From Bacteroidia bacterium (GTDB taxonomy: Bacteria; Bacteroidota; Bacteroidia; Palsa-965): a stretch of 64,000 nucleotides of DNA. Of the stretch, positions 1-8,466 are shown piece after piece. The DNA is taken from contig JALONL010000003.1 of the NCBI GenBank assembly GCA_025454955.1, positions 207,426 to 271,425 on the forward strand. The letters run 5' to 3'. How positions within the stretch are numbered: the stretch's first letter is position 1; each line of letters begins with the position of its first letter. The notes beneath the pieces are model-generated. The model was not told the origin of the DNA. It saw only the letters and a list, made by a program, of their open reading frames with translations, and made no database searches. Position numbers and translations under genes: made by a program.

Positions 1-952
1 AACCCGGTGTAAAATATTCTTTGGCAAGATTGGTATATACAAGTACTTCTGAGAAACGATAAAGAGGAAGGTGTGTTTGAGCAAGGTAGAGATAACAAAT
101 AGGCAACTGTGGTAAGCCATTTAAAGCAGGTTTGTTTTTCACAAAACGTAAAAGCTCCAGGGCTTTTTCAGCAGCTATAAGCGAATTACCGGATTCAGAA
201 TAATAATTTATTTCAAGACATATACCGTAGTAGTAGGCAAACGATACATTCGTTTGGCCATACATATCCCTTAGTTGCTTTATCCCATCGAGAATTTCCT
301 CTTGATGTTTTCCAAGATTAGCTGTCTTTACGAGAAGTGTATTTATTTCATAAAAGAGTGCCTCAGCTTTAAATCCCGCTTTACGCGCCTGCTCGTAAAA
401 ATCAATCTCTGCTTCAAGTTCGATCAAATGTTCGTGTTGTGATCTTATTTTTAGCATTTCTAATTTCATGTATAGCAGTTGTATCAAATCTGAGTATAAC
501 TCATAATCTTTCCCCAACTTTACAGCTTCGGACAACCGGTCTAAGGCTAAAACAAATAACCCCCGCGATCTGAGTTCCATTACTTGCTTCGTAAGGTCTT
601 TAATTCCAAATACAGCCACTCCTTTTTCGCTTTTGGCACCTGGCAAGGAATAATTCGTTTCGTCAACCAATGCCGCAAGTATCTTTTCTCTTAATTGGCT
701 GGCCATTTTCGCAATCGTTTTGGGAGCCAGTTCAGCGTATTGTGTATAAAGCTCTTCGGGAACAGTAACTTGCCGGGTTATAAGTAGCTTAAAAAGTTCA
801 TTCAACTGAGATTTTTTGCCAGAACTTCTACCCAGCAAAATATAATCGCTGATGATTTGATTTTCCTCTGGCCGGACAACAGCAACCAGTTCCAACAGTT
901 TTTCAATACTGCCGTTTTGTCCCTGTTCTTTAATTTCTTTTTCGACTTGCAT
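1..952 (-). CDS. Helical-repeat (TPR-like) protein, N-terminal part, runs off left edge
   Basis: Reading the minus strand from the ATG at 952-950 gives about 317 codons without a stop up to the window edge, so the 3' end lies outside. The protein starts MQVEKEIKEQ. The first 150 residues are charged and helical; the rest has paired amphipathic helices with aromatic and alanine positions (for example LAYYY- and LAEKALELL-like stretches) that look like tetratricopeptide or related alpha-solenoid repeats. There is no signal peptide, so it is probably cytoplasmic. I do not recognise the family. Such solenoids usually serve as protein-interaction scaffolds, but nothing here shows a partner. The gene is more AT-rich than the core genes further right. 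The uninterrupted frame makes me confident that it is coding, not that it is a TPR. Confidence 0.7.
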   Translation of the reverse strand, partial: MQVEKEIKEQGQNGSIEKLLELVAVVRPEENQIISDYILLGRSSGKKSQLNELFKLLITRQVTVPEELYTQYAELAPKTIAKMASQLREKILAALVDETNYSLPGAKSEKGVAVFGIKDLTKQVMELRSRGLFVLALDRLSEAVKLGKDYELYSDLIQLLYMKLEMLKIRSQHEHLIELEAEIDFYEQARKAGFKAEALFYEINTLLVKTANLGKHQEEILDGIKQLRDMYGQTNVSFAYYYGICLEINYYSESGNSLIAAEKALELLRFVKNKPALNGLPQLPICYLYLAQTHLPLYRFSEVLVYTNLAKEYFTPG

Positions 953-1099
953 TTGCTTAAAGTTACAATCTGCGCCAAATTGGCCAAAATGTCCGAAAAT
1001 CGGGGAAGGGATTTCTGTTGCTTGCATAGAACCAAAACCTGAACTAAAATGCAAGCAATAGAACTGATTATCAGGATTGTAGGAATTATTATCAATCCC

Positions 1100-1292
1100 G
1101 AAAACGGAGGTAATTAACCTGACCTTTATAGCTATTCGGGGGTAAAAATCACTTCCGGCACAGCTTTTGGGTACTGTAAAATACTGCTCCCGCAGTAATA
1201 CCGGAATCAAGTTTAAGGGGTTAGGCTTTATCCGGTAAGTTTTGGCGGCAAGGTGTTAAGGGGTTAGCACTTTGCCGCTTTTTTTATTTTTG
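1100..1292 (+). ncRNA. Candidate small RNA ending in an orphan terminator
   Basis: A strong intrinsic terminator at 1245-1292 points along the plus strand, but no plus-strand coding sequence lies upstream of it; the nearest gene starts at 952 and runs the other way. The 150 bases before it can fold: TACTGC/GCAGTA around 1190 with a TCCC loop, and an ACCGG/CCGGT pairing that encloses 1200-1235. This looks like a short structured transcript. No known RNA family is recognised, and the 5' end given is a guess. Confidence 0.3.
1245..1292 (+). terminator. Intrinsic terminator
   Basis: An 11-bp stem, GCGGCAAGGTG at 1245-1255 against CACTTTGCCGC at 1268-1278 with one G-T pair, is followed directly by seven T, an A and five more T. 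This is the textbook rho-independent form for the plus strand. No plus-strand gene precedes it. Confidence 0.8.
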
Positions 1293-1528
1293 CACAAAAT
1301 GCTATCCTTTAAACTCATGATGATGAGGGTAACAAATTTTGAATTTTGATGCTCCCTGTGATTGGGTCTTAAACATAAATTAAGGAAAAACCTTTTGCAG
1401 TCTGTCCTTCTTTTGCACTTTACCTTCAATCATTAAGGCACAGAAAAGATACAAGGTAATCATCTGAGGGAAAGGAGAAAGTAATTTATAGCATAAGAAC
1501 AATTATTTTCAGGAAGCAGTTCAAATAA

Positions 1529-2740
1529 TTGGGAAATTCTCAGGAAACATGGATAAATTCTCGGGAAGAGGCAAACAATTCCCGGGAAGCAACAACAAAT
1601 TCTTGGGAAGAGGCAACAAATTCTCGGGAAGAGTCAAACAATTCCCGGGAAGAGTCAAATAATTCTCGGGAAGAGGCAACAAATTCCCGGGAAGAGTCAA
1701 ACAATTCCCGGGAAGCACCCACAAATTCCCGGGAAGAGTCAAACAATTCCCGGGAAGCATTAACAAATTCCCGGGAAGAGTCAAACAATTCCCAGGAAGC
1801 ACCCACAAATTCCCGGGGAGAGGCAAACAATTCCCGGGAAGCACTAATAAATTCTCGGGAAGAGGCAACAAATTCTCGGGAAGAGTCAAACAATTCCCGG
1901 GAAGAGTCAAACAATTCCCGGGAAGCATTAACAAATTCCCGGGAAGAGTCAAACCATTCCCGGGAAGCATTAACAAATTCCCGGGAAGAGTCAAACAATT
2001 CCCGGGAAGCATTAACAAATTCCCGGGAAAGAGGTAACAATTCCCGGAAAGCACCCACAAATTCCAGGGAAAGAGGTAGTAATTCCCGGGAAGCATCAAT
2101 AAATTCCTGGGAAGGAGGTAGTAATTCCCGGGAAGGATGCAATAATTCCCGGCAAGCAGGCATCTCCCCAAGAAAAATGAGCCACAATTCCCGGCAAGCA
2201 GGAATCTCCCCAGGAAAAATGAGCCACAATTCCCGGCAAGCAGGCATCTTCCCAGGAAAAGTGAGTCACAATTCCCGGCAAGCAGGCATCTCCCCAAGAA
2301 AAGTGAGCCACAATTCCCGGCAAGCAGGAATCTCCCCAAGAAAAGTGAGCCACAATTCCCGGCAAGCAGGCATCTCCCCAGGAAAAATGAGCCACAATTC
2401 CCGGCAAGCAGGCATCTCCCCAGGAAAAGTGAGCCATAATTCCCGGCAAGCAGGCATCTCCCCAAGAAAAGTGAGCCACAATTCCCGGCAAACAGGCATC
2501 TCCCCAGGAAAAGTGAGCCACAATTCCCGGCAAACAGGCATCTCCCCAGGAAAAGTGAGCCACAATTCCCGGCAAGTACGCATCATCCCGGGAAATGAAA
2601 GCCACAATTCCCAACATGCAGGCATCTCCCCGCAGGAACACTGCCTGTATCAAAAGAAAATAAGAAGCTCTACCGGTATTTTGCCTCCGTTGCAAGCAAA
2701 AAACACCCATTCCCCAATAATAACTAACGTTTTTCTGTAA
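1529..2740 (+). CDS. Possible repetitive protein encoded by the 21/42-bp repeat array
   Basis: One plus-strand frame stays open through the whole repeat array from a TTG at 1529 to 2740 (403 residues). It reads as 29 heptapeptides of the NSREESN/NSREALT type, then 14-residue units NSRQAGISPGKVSH. There is no ATG, no signal peptide and no visible ribosome binding site. Because 21 and 42 are multiples of three, long minus-strand frames are open too, so openness is not evidence of translation. Some third-base changes in this frame are silent (TCC/TCT, CGG/AGG, AGC/AGT), but others change the residue (M/V, R/G, S/F). The array is at least as likely to act as DNA or RNA. Confidence 0.2.
   Translation: MGNSQETWINSREEANNSREATTNSWEEATNSREESNNSREESNNSREEATNSREESNNSREAPTNSREESNNSREALTNSREESNNSQEAPTNSRGEANNSREALINSREEATNSREESNNSREESNNSREALTNSREESNHSREALTNSREESNNSREALTNSRERGNNSRKAPTNSRERGSNSREASINSWEGGSNSREGCNNSRQAGISPRKMSHNSRQAGISPGKMSHNSRQAGIFPGKVSHNSRQAGISPRKVSHNSRQAGISPRKVSHNSRQAGISPGKMSHNSRQAGISPGKVSHNSRQAGISPRKVSHNSRQTGISPGKVSHNSRQTGISPGKVSHNSRQVRIIPGNESHNSQHAGISPQEHCLYQKKIRSSTGILPPLQAKNTHSPIITNVFL
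1535..2143. repeat. Tandem array of 29 x 21-bp units with TTCCCGGGAA palindromes
   Basis: The array contains 29 head-to-tail units of exactly 21 bp, each starting AATTCCCGGGAA or a near variant and followed by a variable 9-bp part (AGAGTCAAC-, AGCATTAAC-, AGCACCCAC- types). No unit is longer or shorter, so all palindromes are spaced 21 bp, about two turns of B-DNA, and would lie on one face of the helix. Variation is mostly in the 9-bp linker, with occasional substitutions in the palindrome (TTCTCGGGAA, TTCCAGGGAA). There are no unique spacers or leader, so this is not a CRISPR. It continues without a break into the 42-bp array. Confidence 0.95.
2144..2637. repeat. Tandem array of 11 x 42-bp units plus a partial unit
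   Basis: Eleven exact 42-bp units begin at 2144 and end at 2605, followed by a partial twelfth. Each starts AATTCCCGGCAAGCAGG, then CATCTCCCCAGGAAAA and GTGAGCCAC. The phase continues that of the 21-bp array. The unit looks like a dimer of the 21-bp unit whose second half has drifted: in unit 11 the second half still reads TCCCGGGAAA. The first half has lost the perfect palindrome (CCCGGCAA in place of CCCGGGAA). The units are very alike, which suggests recent amplification. Confidence 0.95.
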
Positions 2741-3130
2741 AATGCCTGCATTTGCCCGGCCACAAAGGGTTTTCACTGCTTTATACTTTACATTACCCTC
2801 CAAAAAGAAACAAAAAATTTACATACTGTGTAACATTACCTATACAGTTGCGTTAAGCATACAGGAACAAGAACGAAACCCACTCAATTACTCACCCTGC
2901 AATTCTCATTCCTCCGCATATCCCCTTTACATTCCTTTATTATTATTGTATCAGTTGCATGGCTATATGCAGCCGGCGGCCTTTTCACAGTGCCTGAAAA
3001 GGGGCACACCTGGCTCTGAGCGTGGTGCAACTGAACAATACACAATCACGCCTCAATTTTTTTTATGGTTTAACCGCGCCGCATACTGCAGTGTATGCAC
3101 GGCAGGCGGCGGCGCACAACATTATCTGTT
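2638..3130. other. Intergenic stretch without a supported gene
   Basis: About 490 bp between the repeat array and the next gene. Short open frames exist here, but they overlap one another, have mixed composition and show no recognisable protein features. I see no terminator hairpin or strong promoter box. It probably contains the 5' leader of the gene at 3131. Confidence 0.5.
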
Positions 3131-3823
3131 ATGTCCACATCTTATCTTCCCACATCCGACACCGACCGTGTGGTGTGGCTAAACAATTTCAGCAACCGTT
3201 TAGGACAGTACCGGCAGGCTTTGGGTATGACCACGGCCGAGGTAAACAGCTACGTAGCCGATGCGGCTATGCTGGCCTACGTAATACAGCTTTATGATGC
3301 GAGTTCGCAATATACTCAGGCACTTTCGAGCATAAAACGCAATTTGCGCAGCTCATCGCAACAGGTGGCCATGCCTTCGTTGCCTGTGTTGCCCAATATT
3401 GGCAGTGCGCCTGCGTCGGTAAACAGTGGTATTTTTAACCGCCTTTCTCAGTTGGTGGCGCGCATTAAAGTACACGCGGCTTATACTACGGCTATGGGAC
3501 AGGATTTGGGTATTATTGCCCCGGTGGTGCCGTTTGATCCGAATACTATGCAGCCCAATCTTTCCATTCGCTTAGAATCGGGTTATCCAAAAATAAAGTG
3601 GAACAAGGGTATGGCCGACGGTACAAAAATTTATGTGGACCGGAACGATAATTTGGGCTTTGTGTTGCTCAAGCAAACGGTAAAAAACACGCTGCTCGAT
3701 ACGCAGGCATTGCCGCCCAACACGTATTCGGTTACCTGGGCTTATAAAGCGCGGTTTATGCTCGACGATGATGAAGTGGGGCTGTTTTCGCAAACGCTTT
3801 CCATTAACGTAATCAGGGCATAG
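3131..3823 (+). CDS. Conserved hypothetical protein with Fn3-like C-terminus
   Basis: A 230-residue protein starting MSTSYLPTSD. The ATG at 3131 is preferred over an upstream in-frame ATG at 3095 because the extra 12 residues are basic and unlike the rest. The N-terminal two thirds are helical. The last 90 residues (from about LESGYPKIKWNKG) look like a beta-sandwich, with a YVDRNDNLGFVLL core similar to fibronectin type III modules. From memory, similar proteins of about 230 residues occur repeatedly in Bacteroidota without a known function. No signal peptide. It stands alone, 490 bp downstream of the repeat array, and has its own terminator. Confidence 0.8.
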   Translation: MSTSYLPTSDTDRVVWLNNFSNRLGQYRQALGMTTAEVNSYVADAAMLAYVIQLYDASSQYTQALSSIKRNLRSSSQQVAMPSLPVLPNIGSAPASVNSGIFNRLSQLVARIKVHAAYTTAMGQDLGIIAPVVPFDPNTMQPNLSIRLESGYPKIKWNKGMADGTKIYVDRNDNLGFVLLKQTVKNTLLDTQALPPNTYSVTWAYKARFMLDDDEVGLFSQTLSINVIRA

Positions 3824-3877
3824 ACTGCGAAAGAGTGTTATAGTGGATAAGTATTGTTCCTGTACTTGTTTCTATTC

Positions 3878-3920
3878 AAAGCTGCACCGGTTGCCCGGTG
3901 TGGCTTTGTTTTTTTATTTT
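3878..3920 (+). terminator. Intrinsic terminator after the 3131 gene
   Basis: The arms AAAGCTGCACCGG (3878-3890) and CCGGTGTGGCTTT (3895-3907) pair except for a two-base internal mismatch, with a 4-nt loop, followed by a T-run from 3909. It lies 55 bp after the stop codon. Confidence 0.65.
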
Positions 3921-4069
3921 GGCTTACATTCTATGGCAACCTCTTTTTCTCTTTAAAAAAGCATAAGCTAATCTATCCGCTCCACCGCATCAACACCTGC
4001 GCCATCCACCCTTTAGCAATAAATATCATTTTCCGCACCGGATTATGTGTGCGCGAAGCGCCCACCGCA

Positions 4070-5275
4070 TTAGGTTGATTGTGCCCAGTTGAGTGTGGTG
4101 GTGAATTTGCTTTCCACTTCCTCATAAAGCCGCGTGCCTTTTATGGGATAGGCAATGGTAATGGTGTAATGATCGGGAGCCGATTGTACGAGGTGGCGGA
4201 TGGTTTCTTTAATGTCGCTTCGTGTTTCGCCGGGGTAGCCGAGCATGATAAAGGTGCCGGCTTCGATGCCCTGTTTGCGGCTTAACTTAATCATGTTGCG
4301 CACCTGCTGCACATCCACCCGGCGATCCATTGCGTCGATAATGCGCTGTGAGCCGCTTTCGGCACCAATCCACACACGGAAACAGCCGCTCTGGCGCAGA
4401 AGCTCGATTACTTCTTCGTTCATGCGGTCGGCGCGGGAAATAATTTCGTAGCTCACGTTCAGCTTACGGCGCGCAATTTCATCGGCAAATTCTTTGAGCC
4501 ATTTGTGGCTGATGGTGAACACATCGTCCACAAACCAAATCTTGTCGGGATTATAATTGTGCTTAATACTTTCGAGTTCGTCCACCACCAGCGCCGGACT
4601 TCTGCGCCGGTATGTGCCGCCATACACCGCCCTGCTGCACCATTTGCAGGTGTAAGGGCAGCCGCGCATGGTGCTTACTGATACCATGCTGTAGCCGTGC
4701 CGCTCTTTCCAGGCGCGGAGATAGAGATTCAAATCAACTTTGCTGCGATTCGGGAAGGGCAGTTCGTCGATGTTGCGCAGCAATTTTCGTTCGGCATTTA
4801 TTTTCAGCTCTCCGTTGTGCCACACCGCTGTACCGTCTATGTGCTGCGGAATCTGGCCGGTTTGCTCAATGGCTTTTACCACTTCGAGCATGGTTTCTTC
4901 GCCTTCGCCCACCACCAGCAGGTCGGCACCGTGTGTAAGGAAGTTTTCGGCGTGGTTGCGCACTTCGGGGCCGCCGAGTATGATGGGAATGTGTTTTAGC
5001 TGCTCGTCGGTTTTTACGGTATTTACCAAACGCAGTACGTTGAGCTTGGTCATGAGGTTGGTGTACATCGCAATTACGTTTGGTTTGCTGCTTCGTATTT
5101 TTTCGAGCTGCAATTCGAACGTTTGAAAGGTACTGTCGAAAACCTCGTTTTCAATGCCGTGTTTTTCGAGCCAGGCCGAAATGTAAAGAATACCCAGCGG
5201 CACGTAGGGTTTCATGATGGCCTGTTCCTTTGGGTCATCGGCCAGAAAGTAACCGTGTGTGAGCAGTACTTTCAT
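4070..5275 (-). CDS. B12-binding-domain radical SAM protein, short C-terminus
   Basis: A 401-residue enzyme with an N-terminal cobalamin-binding-like Rossmann domain (about 1-140, with ILGGPE at 99-104) and a radical SAM core. The iron-sulfur motif is Cys206-x3-Cys210-x2-Cys213 in RGCPYTCKWCSR. The B12 domain lacks the DxHxxG histidine, as in many family members. Proteins of this class use a 5'-deoxyadenosyl radical for methylation or ring and chain rearrangement; the substrate here is unknown. It is the last gene of a six-gene operon, and its ATG overlaps the upstream stop (ATGA at 5275-5272). It ends soon after the core, about 80 residues shorter than its paralogue at 6038-7498. Residues resembling a continuation can be read in another frame beyond the stop. 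Confidence 0.88.
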   Translation of the reverse strand: MKVLLTHGYFLADDPKEQAIMKPYVPLGILYISAWLEKHGIENEVFDSTFQTFELQLEKIRSSKPNVIAMYTNLMTKLNVLRLVNTVKTDEQLKHIPIILGGPEVRNHAENFLTHGADLLVVGEGEETMLEVVKAIEQTGQIPQHIDGTAVWHNGELKINAERKLLRNIDELPFPNRSKVDLNLYLRAWKERHGYSMVSVSTMRGCPYTCKWCSRAVYGGTYRRRSPALVVDELESIKHNYNPDKIWFVDDVFTISHKWLKEFADEIARRKLNVSYEIISRADRMNEEVIELLRQSGCFRVWIGAESGSQRIIDAMDRRVDVQQVRNMIKLSRKQGIEAGTFIMLGYPGETRSDIKETIRHLVQSAPDHYTITIAYPIKGTRLYEEVESKFTTTLNWAQST

Positions 5276-6057
5276 GTTTCGCTGGGTTCAAGGGTGATAA
5301 GGAAATGATCGGCGGCATTGGCACACCAGCTTCCACGCGCCAGCAGACGGTCGAGCCCGGCGAGTATGGAAAACAAGAATGCTTTGCGTGCGAAAAACGG
5401 TTCGAGGTACGAGGGCGGAATGAACAGGCCCACCGCCGATGTATTTTTTATGCGGAAATGCGGGGCAAACAATGCGGCAAACTCAGCGGGTGTGTAGTAC
5501 CAGGTGTTTACAGGCTCGCCTTCAATAACCGCGGTTACTGAATCTTTGCTGCTGCGTCGTTTGCGGCGTGCATCGCGCTTGAGGAGGAAGTAAAATTTTT
5601 CCCACCAGCATCCGCGGCCCATTACTACCAGCACTGCTTTGCCGTTTTTCGCAAGCCGCTGTTTCAGGGCCGGGGCCAATTGCCGGAGTTCATGCGGCGA
5701 GAGGCAGTTGAGTCCGCCGAAATTGGAGAAAATGAGATCTGTTTTTTGAGGCGGCAACTGCGCCGGTGTGCGCAAATCGGCAAGGCTTACGATTACGTTT
5801 CGGCGTGCGGCGTTTTTGAGTGCGGCTTTCATTACCATGCCCTGCGAGCCGTCGGTGGCGAGTACTGTAAAGCCTTTTTGCGCCAGCCACGAGGCATCTT
5901 CGCCGGTGCCGCAGTTGAGTTCGAGTACTGATGCAGTGTTTGTGAGTTCGTGTGCAAGCAGCGCATACACGCGGTTTCGCTGGGCTGTGCCCGTTATGCT
6001 GTGCGTGAAATGCTCATCATACAGCGCGGCGTATTCGTTAAAGGCTGCGTGCTGCAT
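5272..6057 (-). CDS. Class I SAM-dependent methyltransferase
   Basis: A 261-residue protein with the Rossmann SAM-binding motif I VLELNCGTGED at 44-54, an acidic end of strand 2 (LATDGS) and a motif-IV-like stretch (LIFSNFGGLNCL). The C-terminal half (WYYTPAEFAALFAPHF) is typical of small-molecule methyltransferases of the methyltransferase-11/25 type. The substrate is unknown. It sits between two B12-binding radical SAM genes. Its start lies 20 bp inside the upstream gene and its stop overlaps the downstream start, so it is almost certainly co-translated with them. Confidence 0.88.
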   Translation of the reverse strand: MQHAAFNEYAALYDEHFTHSITGTAQRNRVYALLAHELTNTASVLELNCGTGEDASWLAQKGFTVLATDGSQGMVMKAALKNAARRNVIVSLADLRTPAQLPPQKTDLIFSNFGGLNCLSPHELRQLAPALKQRLAKNGKAVLVVMGRGCWWEKFYFLLKRDARRKRRSSKDSVTAVIEGEPVNTWYYTPAEFAALFAPHFRIKNTSAVGLFIPPSYLEPFFARKAFLFSILAGLDRLLARGSWCANAADHFLITLEPSET

Positions 6058-7498
6058 CGGGCTCGGTGTGTATGAGTTTGCGTTTCCCGGCCAGTGCCGA
6101 AAAATGATAGTATGGCAGGGCCAGCATACGTCTCAGTCCGGCCCGGCTGCGCAAACTTTTCACGGGCTGGCGCAGCAGGTTAAGCGACTGATGTTTGCGG
6201 TATGACTTATGCACGTAGCGGTGAAGCTGCTTGTAAAACGCGGGCTGGTAGGTGTTGCTGAACATGAGCGCGAGTTCGTCGCTGTCGGTCCAGTTGGTTT
6301 TGTTTTTGAGTTCGGCTTTTACGCGTTCGTAAAACAATGTGCCGGGCAGGGGATACGAAACTGAGATGCCGATGTCGTAGGGCAGCAGCTCGTTTACCAT
6401 GGCGATGGTCTTTTTTATATCGTCCATGGTTTCGCCGGGATAGCCGAATTGGAGGAAGAATGCAGGTTTGATGCCATGTTTTTTGAGCAGGCGCGTGGCT
6501 TCGTGAATTTGTTCCACTTTGGTGCCTTTGTCCATGGCATCGAGTATTTTCTGCGATCCGCTTTCGGCGCCCATCCACACCATATCGCAGCCCGAGGCGG
6601 CGAGGTGGCGGATATTGTCTTCCTGCAAAAGCAAATCGGCGCGCGACTGTATTTTGTAGCTGAATTTAAGTTTACGCTGCTGCACGGCGGCACTGAAATC
6701 GCGCAGCCATCCGGGTTTGAGCCCGAAAATATCGTCGGCAAACCAGATGTGTGTAAAGCCGAATTTCTGCTGCAACTCTGCAATCATTGCGGCAATATTT
6801 TCGGGCGAGTGCGAGTTGTAGCGGTTGCCATAAATGGGTTTGGCGCACCAGTTGCATTTGTAGGGGCAGCCGCGTGTGGTAACCATGTTGAGCGAAAAGT
6901 AGCCATGACGGCCGAGCCACATTTCGCGGTAAGGTTCAATATTTATGAGGTCCCACGCAGGCAGCGGAAGTGTGTCGAGGTCGCGTATTACTTCGCGTTT
7001 GGCGGTGTGGCGTAATTCGTTGTCGCGGTAGATTAATCCTTTGATGGTGTCAACGGGTTGATTTTTTTCGAGCGCGTTTACTAATTCGAGCAGCGTTTGT
7101 TCGGCTTCGCCGATTATGATGAAATCGGCACCGTGACTGAGGTATTCTTCGGCGTGGTCGGTAGAGTCGGAGCTTGATACAATTACTTTGCAGCCGTATT
7201 TTTTTGCCAGTTTCTGCATTTCCCACGCGGCCTCGCGCATGTTGGTGAGGCACATTTTGGTGAGGTAGTTGAAACCGTCGTCGTAAATGACCAATGCATC
7301 GGGCTTTTCGGCTTTCAGCGCGGGTTCAATGGCTTCGGGAGTTTGTTCAAACTGTACATCGTGCAATAATACCTCGTGCCCGTTTTCGCGCAAGTATGCC
7401 GCCGCATACAGCGTGGCTAATGGCGGATAGGGTGTGGCGGTTTCCCATTGCTTGGGATCGAAACGCAGGAAATAAGAATGTGTAAAAAGCAGCTTCAC
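6038..7498 (-). CDS. B12-binding-domain radical SAM protein
   Basis: A 486-residue paralogue of the 4070-5275 product. It has an N-terminal cobalamin-binding-like domain (about 1-145), a radical SAM core with Cys211-x3-Cys215-x2-Cys218 (RGCPYKCNWCAK), and a C-terminal helical extension of about 90 residues. The region FADDIFGLKPGWL and the glycine-rich FGYPGET match the usual core of the BchE/PhpK-like superfamily. Reaction and substrate cannot be read from the sequence. It is the fourth gene of the operon, starting 44 bp after the nucleotidyltransferase gene, the only real gap in the operon, and its end overlaps the following methyltransferase start. Confidence 0.9.
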   Translation of the reverse strand: MKLLFTHSYFLRFDPKQWETATPYPPLATLYAAAYLRENGHEVLLHDVQFEQTPEAIEPALKAEKPDALVIYDDGFNYLTKMCLTNMREAAWEMQKLAKKYGCKVIVSSSDSTDHAEEYLSHGADFIIIGEAEQTLLELVNALEKNQPVDTIKGLIYRDNELRHTAKREVIRDLDTLPLPAWDLINIEPYREMWLGRHGYFSLNMVTTRGCPYKCNWCAKPIYGNRYNSHSPENIAAMIAELQQKFGFTHIWFADDIFGLKPGWLRDFSAAVQQRKLKFSYKIQSRADLLLQEDNIRHLAASGCDMVWMGAESGSQKILDAMDKGTKVEQIHEATRLLKKHGIKPAFFLQFGYPGETMDDIKKTIAMVNELLPYDIGISVSYPLPGTLFYERVKAELKNKTNWTDSDELALMFSNTYQPAFYKQLHRYVHKSYRKHQSLNLLRQPVKSLRSRAGLRRMLALPYYHFSALAGKRKLIHTEPDAARSL

Positions 7499-7542
7499 TT
7501 GTATCTGGGCTTCACGCGTTGTCTGTTCAAATATACAGGCTT

Positions 7543-8466
7543 TCAGGCTACCACCGAAACCGGTTCATCATCCACCATGAGCATATCCAATTTTTGCCGG
7601 TAAGTGCTTAACACCCTGAACTGAAATCCGCGCGGATGGTGTTTGGACACATTTTTCCGCGAACGAAGATTGAGTGCAAATTCTTCTTCTTTCAGGAGCG
7701 GGAATTTTTTCTTCCAGCGGTTGTAGGTAATCCCGAAACAGAATTCATCCAATCTGTCGCCGATCTTTCCTTTCAGCATAAACTGGATGAATCTTGAAAA
7801 AATACCTTTGGGTGTTTTTGTCGGAATTTCGTTTGCGGTGTGAATGATGCGGTTGGGCAGATAGCTTTTGGCCCAGGTATTGTGCCTGAGAAACGAGTTG
7901 TAAACCTCGCCGCCCGACATGGGAATGAGGGTAAGAATTTCGGTGGCGGTAAAAATATTTTTATCGGGTATTTCCAGCGAATCGCTGTCGATGAGGTAAT
8001 TGATGCAGAAATAACGACGCGAGTTGAGCAGAAATATTTTTTTGAAGAGAACAAGCAGGGTGCGTGCAATCCAGAGCCTTCCGGGACGGGCAATGAGAAA
8101 ATAATCCACATCGCCGTAGCGGTCGAGCACGCCTTTGGAGTACGAGCCCGAAATGCACACAGCTTCAATAAAGGGAAAGCGGGCAATGATCCGGCTGAAG
8201 CGTTTCACCTTTTTGTGGGCGGCACCGGCACGTATTTCGTTTACCTCCCGCGATTCGATGTGCGAGGGGGAAGTATCGGTCAGGAAGTAATAGCCGCGTT
8301 GTTCGCGCACTATTCCTTTCATCAGCAGCACACTCAGTTCACGCAGGAGATCTTCTTTATGTCCGCCAAAACTTCCGAAGGTGAGAAGTTCATGTTCTTT
8401 CAGCGGAAAGCGGAACACATCGTAATACGCAAGTGTACGCAGAATTGATTTCTGCAACTCATTCAT
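7543..8466 (-). CDS. Nucleotidyltransferase-fold protein
   Basis: A 307-residue protein. Residues 1-65 look like a winged-helix segment (QKSILRTLAYYDVFRFPLKE). Next comes a polymerase-beta-like nucleotidyltransferase signature: SGSYSKG at 106-112 and the acidic pair Asp119/Asp121 in GDVDYF. The rest is helical and basic. This layout recurs in predicted nucleotidyltransferases next to radical SAM and methyltransferase genes. It could transfer a nucleotidyl group to a small molecule or protein; the target is unknown. The start ATG overlaps the stop of the upstream methyltransferase (8466-8463). Confidence 0.75.
   Translation of the reverse strand: MNELQKSILRTLAYYDVFRFPLKEHELLTFGSFGGHKEDLLRELSVLLMKGIVREQRGYYFLTDTSPSHIESREVNEIRAGAAHKKVKRFSRIIARFPFIEAVCISGSYSKGVLDRYGDVDYFLIARPGRLWIARTLLVLFKKIFLLNSRRYFCINYLIDSDSLEIPDKNIFTATEILTLIPMSGGEVYNSFLRHNTWAKSYLPNRIIHTANEIPTKTPKGIFSRFIQFMLKGKIGDRLDEFCFGITYNRWKKKFPLLKEEEFALNLRSRKNVSKHHPRGFQFRVLSTYRQKLDMLMVDDEPVSVVA

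Noticed and set aside
1535..2637. CRISPR array
   Set aside because: Repeats are directly adjacent, with no unique spacers, no leader and no cas genes.
1521..2803. Minus-strand proteins across the repeat array
   Set aside because: Open only because the unit length is a multiple of three; several overlap each other and none has a start signal or non-repeat part.
2742..3182. A plus-strand protein of about 146 residues before the 3131 gene
   Set aside because: Mixed composition, overlaps the better-supported 3131 start, no recognisable features.
3854..4078. Short plus-strand frame after the 3131 gene
   Set aside because: Covers the terminator hairpin and T-run and the end of the convergent radical SAM gene.
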